Source: Sweltsa coloradensis
Taxonomy: Eukaryota; Arthropoda; Insecta; Plecoptera; Chloroperlidae
Direction: 5' to 3'
DNA: 64,000 nt
Assembly: GCA_024449915.1 (NCBI GenBank)
Contig: JAMZAV010001289.1
Location: 62,001-126,000 of the forward strand
The notes under the pieces are model-generated. The model was not told the DNA's origin. It saw only the letters and a list, made by a program, of their open reading frames with translations, and searched no databases. The position numbers and the translations under genes are program-made. This document shows positions 44,130 through 53,950 of this stretch, in pieces. Position 1 is the stretch's first letter, and every line of letters starts with the position of its first letter.

Positions 44130-44280
44130 GATGGCATAGGGTTGGCTAGGCTTGTCAAACATGTAATGTAAGTATGAATTTTACTAGTCCTATAGCCAAA
44201 TGGAACTTTAGACCTACACTTTTGCATTATAAATAATTTTCCACATCTGGGCCTAGGCCAGGGACGGTTTCTGATTTGTT
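44130..44280. repeat. Dispersed repeat shared with 12340-12480
   Basis: GGCTTGTCAA, TTATAAATAATTTTCCACAT, GGGCCTAGGCC, GGGACGGTTTCTG in the same order as the first copy. Confidence 0.6.
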
Positions 44281-44388
44281 TTATGAGAGTATAATGACAC
44301 CTTTTCTCGTTCCACACAAAGAAGAAAAATTTTAAATGTCCGCTATTTGTTACGTATCGCACTTTCCCGCCTAACTCTGCTTATACCG

Positions 44389-45689
44389 CAGTACCGGCGC
44401 TAGAACATGAGGGGCTCCGTGCCAAGAGTAATTGTGGGCCCCTATGATTTGTCTGCGATGTCGTATATGCCAAACCCGGACGGGGTCTGGGGCGCAGCCC
44501 CACCCCAGCCGCCGGAGGCTCTTTCGCCGAAGGCGAAAAAATTTTGAGGTCCTAACTGTTAAAACGCCTATAAACACGTCTAAAACATATTTATGTTTGC
44601 AAAATAGATTTAACTAGGAAAACGCTTAAGTCCCGCCGCGTTGTTGGATGAGCGTAATTGGTGCATTGAGCTGCCATGTGTTACGCGGATTTTCTGTTGT
44701 TCTGTGAAAAAATCATTACTTAGTCGAAGATTTTTTTAATTAAATTAAATTAAATAAAAAATAACTTAATTTTTTTAATTAATCGTAATTTTTAAAAAAG
44801 AAAAAAAATCGTAAAATTGCAATTTTCATAAGAAATAAATATTAGATTGCGCTCAAATTTAACACGAATATATTAATTCATAAAATTAAGGTTCTGTGAA
44901 AAAATAATTACAATAGGATAAAGCATGTAGGTGTAATAAGTCAAAGAATTGTTTTAAAAAAGAAAAAACCCGTAAAATTTCGATTTTCATGAGAAATAAT
45001 TTTTCGATTACGCTCAAATTTCACACGAATATCTTAATTCATGAAATTAAGGTTCTGTGAAAAAATCATTACAATCGGATAAAGCAGATTTGATTAGAAA
45101 TACGATACAAAATCGAAAAACAATCAAACCGAACACAATAATTTTGTATCTAAACTTCGCACTTTAAATGCCGTTAAAATCTTGATCAGAATTATACATT
45201 ATTATTTCACACTCTTTCTCACATTCGTACACGTCAACATAAATAAAACAACACAAATAAAGCTAGACACTTTGCACACATCACAGGGGATGGAGATACG
45301 CATCCGAAACTACCACGTGAACACAGACCACTCGTCCGTTCTTCGTTTTCTAGGTCAAGGGCTGCTTTTTGGCGCATGCGCAATTGTGGAAACCAAAGCA
45401 ACAGTCCAGTGCTGCTACTGCAACTCATCAGATGAGCACACCAACACTATCTCAGAGTCAGTGGCGTAGCGTTGACATGTCGAGGCCCCGTGATTGTGAA
45501 TCAGAGTCCCGTCCCATCTAAAGAAAACTTATCTTTAACAACGAGGGAGGACTTTCGGATTTTTTCCTTTTTCAATATAGATACATTACAAATTGTCAAT
45601 AGGTCTAAGTTAATTTAATAATTTCGGGCCCCTGGCAGCGCGGGGCCCCGTTCGGCTGCACGGTTCGCACATGCCTGGCGCCGGCACTG
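44389..45689. mobile_element. hAT-type element, 1301 bp, 8-bp TSD, with a nested HINE
   Basis: Ends read CAGTACCGGCGCTAG (left) and CAGTGCCGGCGCCAG (complement of right). The perfect 8-bp TSD TTATACCG lies at 44381-44388 and 45690-45697. GC-rich subterminal blocks (GGGGCTCCGTG, GGCCCC) flank an interior that holds a family A HINE (44613-45087) and, near 45459, another CAGTGGCGTAGC hAT-like terminus. No intact transposase is present. Confidence 0.9.
44613..45087 (-). mobile_element. HINE-like family A, minus orientation, 5' truncated
   Basis: ACTAGGAAAACGCTTAAGTC, GCCGCGTTGTTGGATGAGCG, GTGCATTGAGCTGCCATGTG, two cores with TTAAGGTTCTGTGAAAAAAT, then it stops at AATCGGATAAAGCA without the 5' module. 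Confidence 0.75.
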
Positions 45690-45739
45690 TTATACCGTCA
45701 ACAAGTGTCAAGTAACTATGGTTACTTGTTGATTGTATG

Positions 45740-46190
45740 CCAAGTGTTTAAGGCCTATTTTAAAACCTTTATTTGGAAGCCTTCCAACAAACTCCTTCCA
45801 CTTTTTTTTCAAAAGATACTATATTTCTATAACCTTAATGTCCATGTAAAATATGAACATTGTAGTCCCACCCGTCTGGTCAGAATCGCGGGCCGACGTA
45901 TTAGATGTTAGCAGTAGCAGTAGTAGCATTAGTAGCAGTAGCTAACATCCTTAAAGTGATTTTGAGCATGTTTCAAGCCATTTTTTCACCAAGAAGGAAT
46001 AATCGTACCCCAATAAAATTTGGCATGTGTTGTCAGGTACCTAAATCCCCTCGATTGTGATAGTTTTCAAGTTCACATCACGTTACATGACGGCTGGGTA
46101 ACACCTCGAAATCACCCCAACTCTGCTTGGTGTATAAGGTGCTTGAGTGTGTAGCGCACCGCGGCTTGGCTGCGGCGCCCTAACGGGCAC
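45740..46190. repeat. Family C core fragment plus compound repeat and truncated SINE2 head
   Basis: TTCAAAAGATACTATATTTC, CTTAATGTCCATGTAAAATA, CCCACCCGTCTGGTCAGAAT, then a CAGTAGCAGTAGTAGC simple run, GTGATTTTGAGCATGTTTCA, and finally ACCGCGGCTTGGCTGCGGCG, a truncated SINE2 head ending near 46190. Confidence 0.6.
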
Positions 46191-46356
46191 CTAGATTATA
46201 GAGAAACTAACGACGTTTACCCCGGACATATTCCTGCTCATAATATTTCGGTTGGAAGGCTCATTTTTGTTTTATTAGTAACACATAATAATTGTCTACA
46301 ACCTCACTACTCCACTCATCTCAACGGTATGACGCGTGTTGTTGTCTGTGCTTTAG

Positions 46357-46493
46357 AAGCTGCATGGCGAGCTGCTGACTCAGGTGGAGGCTAGACTGGG
46401 AGACATCACGACCGAAGTGTCGAGACAGTTGGACCGGCTGGACAGTCCATTGAATGGTCACCTAGATGATAACCACAAATACAAGAATAGAAA
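46357..46493 (+). CDS. SOAT1: Sterol O-acyltransferase, coding exon 2
   Basis: Bounded by a good acceptor (GTTGTCTGTGCTTTAG to 46356) and donor (AAA|GTAAGTT, 46494). Length is 137 bp: 45 codons plus two bases, KLHGELLTQVEARLGDITTE, VSRQLDRLDSPLNGHLDDNH, KYKNR. It corresponds to the cytosolic segment before the first membrane span of human SOAT1, where an amphipathic stretch of similar pattern (a coiled, acidic-basic helix around the FDDFV motif) supports oligomerisation. Similarity here is modest, and the assignment rests mainly on exact phase and order with exon 3. GC content is high (~53%) against the intronic flanks. Confidence 0.87.
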
Positions 46494-46625
46494 GTAAGTT
46501 TCATCAAGATGGCTTTAACTTTAACAGCATATTTAAAATGTAAATTCTATAGCATAGCTACACATTTACTCGATTAATAATTTCATTAGTTTATATCATG
46601 ACAGAAGGGCTGGATTTTCACGTTC

Positions 46626-46945
46626 TTCACCAGCCACCACAAAGCACATGTGTAAAAGTTCACTAATCATCGCATGAGCCTTTTATTCACTTGCGCTTTT
46701 TTGGTGGCCTTCTAGCAGGTACGAAGTGCTTCCGAGTTTAAAGCACTTCACATACTCCACCGGCCACCACAGATGCGCATCACATTAGCCTTTTTCTCAC
46801 GTGCGCTTCTTAGGTGGCCCTTCAGAAGCTCAGATGCGCTTCCGAGCTTAGAGCACTTCACATACTCAACCGGCCACCACAGAAGCGCATCACATTAGCC
46901 TTTTTCTCACGTGCGCTTCTTTGCTGGCCCTTCAGAATTTGCTTC
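46626..46945 (+). repeat. ~110-bp tandem repeat, three units
   Basis: GCACTTCACATACT(C/A)AACCG-type starts occur at 46743 and 46853, a 110-bp period, preceded by a more diverged unit. Each has CGGCCACCACAG, GCGCATCACATTAGCCTTTT, TCTCACGTGCGCTTCTT and GGCCCTTCAGAA. Confidence 0.88.
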
Positions 46946-46976
46946 TGAGATTCAACTTTTCACCGTAAAACCATCT

Positions 46977-47075
46977 GTCAGCTCGAGCGCTATGCGCGAG
47001 ACTCTGATTCGGGAGGTCTCGGGTTAGAGGGTTAGAATCCCGTCGTGACCAACAATCGTATGAAGTTTTTTTCCA
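46977..47075 (+). mobile_element. SINE3 head fragment
   Basis: GTCAGCTCGAGCGCTATGCG, GACTCTGATTCGGGAGGTCT, and TTAGAATCCCGTCGTGACC. A duplication (GGTTAGAGGGTTAGAATCC) interrupts the B box. Confidence 0.7.
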
Positions 47076-47269
47076 TAACCACCCTCTTTAACATCCGTCC
47101 GTCCTTCACAATTGTTTTTTCCGCAACATGCCTTAATACCTAAAGAGGATCACACATTGGTAAAAGGTAGAAGTTGTATTTTTTTCACTCTGAAAGAAAA
47201 ATTACACAAAATAAACCATTAATATTTGAAAGCGCAGACATTTATTATTAAACTTTACTTATTGGATGA

Positions 47270-48239
47270 GCGTAGCGAAGATTCCATTTCACTACACTGG
47301 AGAAAAAAATCCGAAATGTTTTTTCTTTGTGTCTGTTTGATAACACGATTCCGGCTAAACCGATACTCCAATTGAATCAGTTGTTCAAGAAAGGGCACGA
47401 GTCCTCAAAGAATAGTTTTGAGTAAACAACAAAAAACTGTATACATTGTTATATATTAATATAAAATACAATTTAAGCATGTCAATAATAAGTTTGAGTA
47501 TTTGACATTATGTAATGAAAAAAAAAAGAATTAAAAAAAATGTTAGGGTCTTCATATGAGGGCATAAACCTTGTGGATTTAGGGCACAAGTCCATGGACT
47601 AATGCCCTTTCTTGAACAATCGAAATAGATCGACTCATTTCTGCAGCACATGCATCATAGGGACCCATGCCGGTTCTTGTCAAAACGTGTGTCTATGTAT
47701 GAAGAGTTGATTTTCAGACCTAACTAATTTTCGTCCAAAAATGGACAACTGCCCTTTCTTGAACAAATGATTCAATTGCGATGAAATTTTATGGAGGCCT
47801 TCAAAATCTCTGAACTTAGAACTGCCACGTTTTTTAGCGCAATCGGAAAATTATTTCTCATGAAAATCGCAATTTTACGTGTTTTTTCTTTTTTAAAACA
47901 ACTCTTTGACTTATAACACCTACATGCTTTATCCTATTGTAATGATTTTTTCACAGAACCTTAATTTTATGAATTAATATATTCGTGTAAAATTTGTGCG
48001 CAATCGAATAATTATTTCTTATGAAAATTTCAATATTACGATTTTTTCCTTTTTTTAAATTACGATAAAAAATTTAAAATTTAAGTTAATTTTTTATTTA
48101 ATTTAATTTAGTTTTTAAAAAATCTTCAACTTAGTTATGATTTTTTCACAGAACAACAGAAAATCCGCATAACACATGGCAGCTTAATGCACCAATTACG
48201 CTCATCCAACAACGCGGCGGGACTTAAGCGTTTTCCTAG
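47270..48239 (+). mobile_element. HINE-like family A, plus orientation, interrupted by a small TIR element
   Basis: Starts TTGGATGAGCGTAGCGAAGA; the usual CCGGCTAAACCGATACTCCA is interrupted at 47375 and resumes at 47773 with CAATTGCGATGAAATTTTAT. Cores, the ATTACGCTCATCCAACAACG end and CGGGACTTAAGCG...TTTTCCTAGT finish it at ~48239. Confidence 0.8.
47375..47772. mobile_element. TIR element, 398 bp, nested in the HINE, CAATTG TSD
   Basis: Ends read AATCAGTTGTTCAAGAAAGG (left) and AATCATTTGTTCAAGAAAGG (complement of right). CAATTG is duplicated at 47369-47374 and 47773-47778, and the uninterrupted HINE copies show a single CAATTG there. A third, internal copy of the TIR (CCCTTTCTTGAACAA, ~47606) suggests a compound or deleted structure. 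Confidence 0.88.
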
Positions 48240-48330
48240 TTAAAAATAAATAAATAAACAAATAAATTGTATTTAGAGTCTACCCACTCAGTTATATAAC
48301 TGATTTTCAGTACTGAACTGTAGTTTATTG
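48240..48330 (-). mobile_element. SINE2 3' tail fragment
   Basis: AAATAAATAAATAAACAAAT, then ATTTAGAGTCTACCCACTCA and TATAACTGATTTTCAGTACT: the complement of the SINE2 end. Confidence 0.75.
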
Positions 48331-48477
48331 TTGTGTGCATATATGTCACTAGATTCATTTAGTTATCCTCCTTTGTAAATCAGTTTTTTAACTGAATAGG
48401 ATGGACGTTAATTAAATTGTATATTAAAACAAAACACTCTCACAGCCATAGTAAACGTATTGTACTTACTGTTCCAG

Positions 48478-48645
48478 AAAGTCTGACAAGGTGGGGGGAC
48501 TGCCCGAGAAACAGTTCCTACCCCGGAACTCTCTGCTGACCGACTTGTTCGAGATCAAACATATACGAACCATCTACAATATATTCGTAGTCATCCTCAT
48601 CATCTTGTTTCTAAACACAGCCCTGCACGACCTTGTTTCCGGCAA
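48478..48645 (+). CDS. SOAT1: Sterol O-acyltransferase, coding exon 3 (first transmembrane segment)
   Basis: Acceptor GTTCCAG to 48477; donor GGCAA|GTAAGTG at 48646. It enters with one base completing a Lys codon and continues KSDKVGGLPEKQFLPRNSLL, TDLFEIKHIRTIYNIFVVIL, IILFLNTALHDLVSGK. This aligns with the very conserved start of the SOAT membrane domain: in human SOAT1 the same region reads SLLDELLEVDHIRTIYHMF followed by a hydrophobic span. The HIRTIY motif is diagnostic. IFVVILIILFLNTAL is the first transmembrane helix of this MBOAT-family enzyme. The next part (the catalytic His/Asn core) is not in this window, so the gene extends to the right with an intron of at least 15 kb. Confidence 0.95.
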
Positions 48646-48731
48646 GTAAGTGTTCATTTCTTATCAATCGACCCAAAGCAAGTTTAGTGGTTATAAATGA
48701 AACTTATTTTAAAAATTATGCCTATAATTAT

Positions 48732-49749
48732 TTAAGCGAGCGAAGCGAGCGTTTTTATTTGACTACCGGAAAAAATTGTCACTCATTTTGTTTGTTTTTT
48801 TGTTTTGTTTTTTGTTTTTTTTGTTTGTATGTTGTCTGCCATAACGTTCGAACGGAGGGTCGGATCAAGTTGACATTTGGACCATCCGCAAGCTTCGTTC
48901 TCGATTGAATGCCATTAGTTTTGTGGCAAAATCGTTCAAAAAGTTACAAAATTACATTTAAAGTTAATCGAAAGTTTTTTTTTCAAACTAAACGGCGACA
49001 AAATCTGAGGTGGCCAAGTCATTTAGAATGTCCGTCCGGTCACAAATAAATAAATTTTATTTTGATCCGATAAGTAGTGTTGATGGAAATTACATTTTAA
49101 CAAAAGTAATGTTACCATGGCAACGAGTTTGTATGTCTCGCCATAACGTTCGAACGGAGGTTCGGATCGAGTTGAAATTTGGACCATCCGCAAGCTTTGA
49201 TGTGGATTGAATGCCATTAGGTTTGTGGCAAAATCGTTCGAAAAGTTAAAAAGTTACATTAAAGTTAATCGAAAGTTTTTTTTTTTAACTAAACGGCGAC
49301 AAAATCTGAGGTGGCCAAATTATTTATAATGTCCGTCCGGTCACGAATATGTTAATTTCATTTTGTTCCGATAAGTAGTGTGGATGGAAATTACATTTTA
49401 ACAAAAGTAACGTTAACATGGCAAAGTCGCACGAGGTGCACTATGCACTGCCACCTAGAAGTAATCAAAATACTATAGAGGAAGCAGTGTATTATTTGTA
49501 ACCAAAGAGTTAAAATAGTTTTCCCAAGGAAATGATGTCAAGGTCCTCTGGATGGCGGTGGATTTAATCCATAAAGTAAAGGTTTACCAACGGGTTCACC
49601 CAAATACCTTGGCAATAATAAATAATATTGGAAACATGGCCCCGTGGACAGCAAACGTTGCAAATTTTAAAATTTTAAAAAAATGTGGAATGTGGGTTAG
49701 CTATAGCACGTGCTCGCTTATCAACGCGTCCAACTGAGCGTTTCCTAGT
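48732..49749 (+). mobile_element. HINE-like element, family B, plus orientation, two cores
   Basis: Starts TTAAGCGAGCGAAGCGAGCG, a TTTG/TTTTG microsatellite, then two ~302-bp cores beginning ATAACGTTCGAACGGAGG at 48841 and 49143. Each carries GACCATCCGCAAGCTT, GTGGCAAAATCGTTC, AACTAAACGGCGACAAAATC and GAATGTCCGTCCGGTCAC-type sequence. The end is GTGCTCGCTTATCAACGCGT, an AACGC/GCGTT hairpin and TTTCCTAGT at 49749. Confidence 0.78.
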
Positions 49750-50336
49750 AAATAGCAATATTGCTAAATATTGCACCTGCACCCGACTGGATAAAGTTTT
49801 AAGGTTCACCAAATTTCTGCTGTAAAATTTAGTGGAATCTGTGACCCCATTAATAATAAACTTAATTGTGCGGGAGGGAAAGCCTGCTGAACTTATTTGT
49901 TGGCAACAATCAGTGATTAATTAGTAATTCACTGAAGCAAAGTTTTTGACACAATTGAGCACTAAATCCTAAACTTTACCACAATATAGGGCCTAAGCTT
50001 AATGTGCTACCTTTGAGTTTTGAATATAGCTATCTAGGGCGACGGTACGTTCGTTCGCCCGCAGCCAAGCGCACGCGACTGCTAGGCGATGACTGACTAA
50101 CTCGACCCTGTTTACTCCTACCAGAGTCGGGGGGTTTTCAGCTATCTGCACACGCCGCCCCGAAAGATTTACAATCTTGAAACTCGGTATGTGACCTGAT
50201 ATGTGGTCCATGACTTCCCAAGAAACAAAATCAGCCCGATCCGTTAAAAAAAGTGCCTGAACATCGTTGAAAACCTTCCGGCTGGCTGGCTAGCTGGCTA
50301 ATTCTGGGGAGAGGAATAAGAGCCTAGAGAGAAAAC
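49750..50336. other. Unassigned intronic sequence
   Basis: Contains a GC-richer piece (50030-50180) with a 70-codon minus-strand frame of no recognised domain, and a GGCTGGCTGGCTAGCTGGCT run at 50281. No gene supported. Confidence 0.35.
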
Positions 50337-50338
50337 GG

Positions 50339-50369
<31 letters not shown>

Positions 50370-50456
50370 ATTTTATTTAGAGTCTGCCCACTCAGTTATA
50401 TAACTGATTTTCAGTGGGGGACTTTAAATCAAAGCGACCAAGCCAACCCTGCAGGC
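50337..50456 (-). mobile_element. SINE2 3' part, minus orientation, truncated
   Basis: (AAAT)n, then ATTTAGAGTCTGCCCACTCA, TATAACTGATTTTCAGTGGG and CGACCAAGCCAACCCTGCAG, matching the tail half of SINE2. Confidence 0.78.
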
Positions 50457-50599
50457 CCCCATCTTAGAACTATGAAAGTAAGACCACACTTAGATGTACC
50501 TCAGATCCAATCACTTTTGCTTTCAAAACCAAAATCGGGTAACAGGGACCGAAGAAAATCAAAATTTGGATAATAATCAAAACACGTAATTAATATAAT

Positions 50600-51978
50600 A
50601 TCCTGTTAAATAAGATATTGTATTGACGTTTGGAGGAAATAATTGCGATGTCGCTGAGTTTTTGCAGAGACTTTCCTTATATAATACTCATCAACATACT
50701 AAAACTCCCCTACAATCAGACTTGAGCTTCGGCCGTCATATTGGAAAATGGCGGCCAAAAAGTGTTTGTTATCGAATATCTCCAAATTGGTTGGAGATAG
50801 ACAAAATGTCGCGAAAGCAAAAATATTCCCCATTTAATTCCCTACAAAAAAGGTGTCGTTTATAGTTTTGGTAGGGGCAAAGGTTACGTCACAAAATCGT
50901 GGTTTATACGTTGCTTATTGGAGTACCAGCTAATTTCCTAATTTTCACGCCCAGCATCAAACAATGCCCGGTAAATCCGTAAGAAATCGATTTAAATACA
51001 AAAGAACTTTTGTACGGGGTTCATGAAAGCTTCCATTAGTATTTAAAAAAATCAGGTCTGCAAAATCGGATTTTCATTTACCCGGAATTAAGTTTTTTCC
51101 TTTGTTGGCATTCCTCAAAAATGGCATATTTGAGTATCCATTATTAAGCACTAAATAGCATCGGAGGAAAAATTCTTTCTACGCACATTGAAGTGACTTA
51201 AATAACGATGAGAAAACAACCAAAGTTTAAATCCAATATGGCTGATAATTCCTAATATCCACAACATCAAAGTGAATGATGTAACAAAAAGAGTGTAAAA
51301 ACAGCACGAAAATAGTATTCATATTGTGAATATTAGGAATGAGCAACCATATTGGATTTAAACTTTGGTTGTTTTCTCTTCGTTATTTAAGTCATTTCAA
51401 TGCGCATAGAAAGAATTTTTTCTCCGATGCTATTTAGAGCTTAATAATGGACAGTCAATTATGACATTTTTAAAGAAATGCCAACAATGGAAAAAACTAA
51501 ATTCCAGGTAAATGAAAAATCCGATTTCGCAGACCTGATTTTTTAAAATAATAATGGAAGCTTTCATGAACCCCATACAAAAGTTCTTTTGTATTTAAAT
51601 CGATTTCTTACGGATTTACCGGGCATTGTTTGATGCTGGGCGTGAAAATTAGGAAATTAGCTGGTACTCCAATAAGCAACGTATAAACCACGATTTTGTG
51701 ACGTAACCTTTGCCCCTACCAAAACTAAAAACGACACCTTTTTTGTAAGGAATTAAATGGGGAATATCTTTGCCATTGCGACATTTTGTCTATCTCCAAC
51801 CAATTTGGAGATATTCGATAACAAACACTTTTTGGCCGCCATTTTCCAATATGGTGGCCGAAGCTCAAATCCGATTGTAGGGGAGTTTTAGTATGTTGAT
51901 AAGTATTATTTAAGAAATGTCTGCAAAAATTCAGCGACATCGCAATTATTTCCTCCAAACATTCTTGTTTGACAGGAT
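50600..51978. mobile_element. Foldback (palindromic) element, ~1.38 kb
   Basis: Left arm 50600-51260 and right arm 51329-51978 are inverted copies around a 68-bp centre. The ends read TCCTGTTAAATAAGATATTG (left) and ATCCTGTCAAACAAGAATG (complement of right), each joining GGAGGAAATAATTGCGATGT. Arms contain GGAAAATGGCGGCC, GGTAGGGGCAAAGGTTACGT, GCCCAGCATCAAACAATGCC and AATCCAATATGGCTG-like sequence. A truncated relative is at 27533-28395. No protein is encoded. Confidence 0.92.
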
Positions 51979-52030
51979 TATAAGGAGTGTTAATTTATAC
52001 AAACTTGAATTAAACATGCTCTAAACCATA

Positions 52031-52977
52031 ACTAGAAAGCATCGCAAACGCTTTTTCAGGAGCGTTGTTGGATGAGCGTAATTCTTTAAAAACGAAAAAA
52101 AGCGTAAAATTGCGATTTTAATAACAAATACTTTTTAGATTATGCTCAAATTTCACACGAATATACTTATTCGTAAAATTAAGGTTCTGTGAAAAAATCA
52201 TTACAATCGGATAAAGCAGGTAAGTGTTATAAGTCGAATTATTTAAAAAAATAAAAATAAATCCCAAAATTGCAATTATTTTGAGAAATAGTTTTTTGAA
52301 TGCGCTCAAATTTCACACGAATATATCAATTCATAAAATTAAGGTTCTGTGAAAAAATTATTACAATCGGATAAAGCATGTAGGTGTTATAAGTCGAAGA
52401 AATTTTTAAAAATCGAAAAAATCGTAAAAAATTTGTTGTTTTCATAAGAAATATTTTTTTGATTGCGCTAAAATTTCTCGCGAATATATTAATTGATAAA
52501 ATTAAGGTTCTGTGAAATATCATTACAATCGGATGAAGCATGTATAGGTGTTATAAGTCGAAGAAATTTAAAAAAAAAAAAAAAATCTCAAAATTGCAAT
52601 TATTTTGAGAAATAATTTTTTGATTGCGCTCAAATTTCACACGAATATATTAATTCATAAAATGAAGGTTCTGTGAAAAAATCATCGCAATCGGATAAAG
52701 CATGTAGATGTTATAAGTCAAAGAAATTGTTTAAAAATGGAAAAAATCGAAAATTGCGATTTTCATGAAAAATAATTTTTCGATTGCGCTCAAAAACATG
52801 GCAGATCTAATTTCAGAGATTTCGAAGGCCTCCACAAAATGTTATCGCAATTGTATTATCGGTTTAGCCGGAATCGTGTTAACAAACAGCCAAAAATACG
52901 AAAAAAAGAAAAAAAAGAAAAAAAATCCGGATTTTTTCTCCAGTGTAGTGAAATGGAATCTTCGCTACGCTCATCAA
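52031..52977 (-). mobile_element. HINE-like family A, minus orientation, four tandem cores
   Basis: 3' end ACTAGAAAGCATCGCAAACG at 52031; 5' end CTTCGCTACGCTCATCAAA to ~52977. AAGGTTCTGTGAAA recurs at 52181, 52341, 52504 and (as AAGGTT) 52665, a period of 160-163 bp. Each core has CGGATAAAGCATGTAGGTG and TTTCACACGAATATAT. This is the clearest view of the satellite-like core. Confidence 0.85.
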
Positions 52978-53357
52978 ATAAATTTTTACACCTAAATATT
53001 CATGCAATTTTCGTAAGAAGACGATTAACCATAGCAAAAACAGCATTGTAAGCATTACAGATTGTAAACAAAAACAAAAGATGGTTGCTTTTGTTACTAG
53101 ACAATCTGTTTTGAAAGGCAATATCCACCGCTTGCTTTATGCATCATGACAAATTTCGTTATTTGCTTCACCCGAAATGTATTGATATAGCTACGTATTC
53201 AGAAAGTGAATCAAACTCTGTCTAGGCCGTACATCCGAGCAATTTAAATTTTGGTATGGAAAATTATATTTGAAAATTCTTACTTTCTTTGAATTATCGT
53301 TTACAAAAGTATTTCACGCCTTCATATGAAACAAACAGCAAAAAAGAAGTGATATCC
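52978..53357. other. Unassigned intronic sequence
   Basis: AT-rich, nothing recognised. Confidence 0.3.
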
Positions 53358-53570
53358 ATCCCCCCCCCCCCCCCCACAAATACAAAAAATAAAAAAACGG
53401 CAGCCAAGCTCTCCTTCGAAAGTCTTCGGCTGTGAATGCTGTGAGATATAGAAGTTTAGCCAAGCATTTCATTCTTTCTCCCTAGTTTCAAATTGAAAAA
53501 AGTAAGATCATTTCGCCTGTTGACGAGCACCAAGCCAATCATTTTCGTGGTAAAAAAGTCAAAATTTTAA
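53358..53570. repeat. Dispersed repeat with C-run (inverse copy at 60140-60390)
   Basis: A C16 run, then CAGCCAAGCTCTCCTTCGAA, GCTGTGAATGCTGTGAGATA, CAAGCATTTCATTCTTTCTC, AAATGATTTTCGTGG-like. The inverted copy at 60140-60390 ends in a G16 run. Both are joined to HINE ends. Confidence 0.75.
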
Positions 53571-53950
53571 ACTACAAGGAAGCTTTGCAAACGCTTTTTC
53601 AGGCGCATTGTTGGATGAGCGTAATTGGTGCATTGAGCTGCCATGTGTTATGCAGATTTTCTATTGTTCTGTGAAAAAATCATTACTTAGTCGAAGATTT
53701 TTTTAAACGAAAAAATCGCAATTTAAAAAAAAATCGTAAAATTGCGATATTCATGAAAAATAATTTTTCAATTGCGCTCAAAAACGTGTCAGTTTTAGTT
53801 TAGAGATTTCGAAGGCCTCCAGAAAATTTCACCCCAACTGGAGTATCAGTTTAGCCGGAATCGTGTTTACAAACAGAAACACACAAAAATACAAACAGAA
53901 ACAAAAAAGAAAAACGAAAAAAATCGTATAATTGCGATTTTCATGAGAAA

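Larger units (their letters stand above)
46494..48477 (+). other. SOAT1 intron 2
   Basis: About 2.0 kb holding a 110-bp tandem repeat, a SINE3 fragment, a HINE with a nested element and a SINE2 tail. Ends in the acceptor TTACTGTTCCAG. Confidence 0.85.

Noticed and set aside
49999..50211. 70-codon minus-strand frame as a possible next SOAT exon or another gene
   Set aside because: Wrong strand for SOAT1, no similarity to the MBOAT core, and no flanking splice signals.
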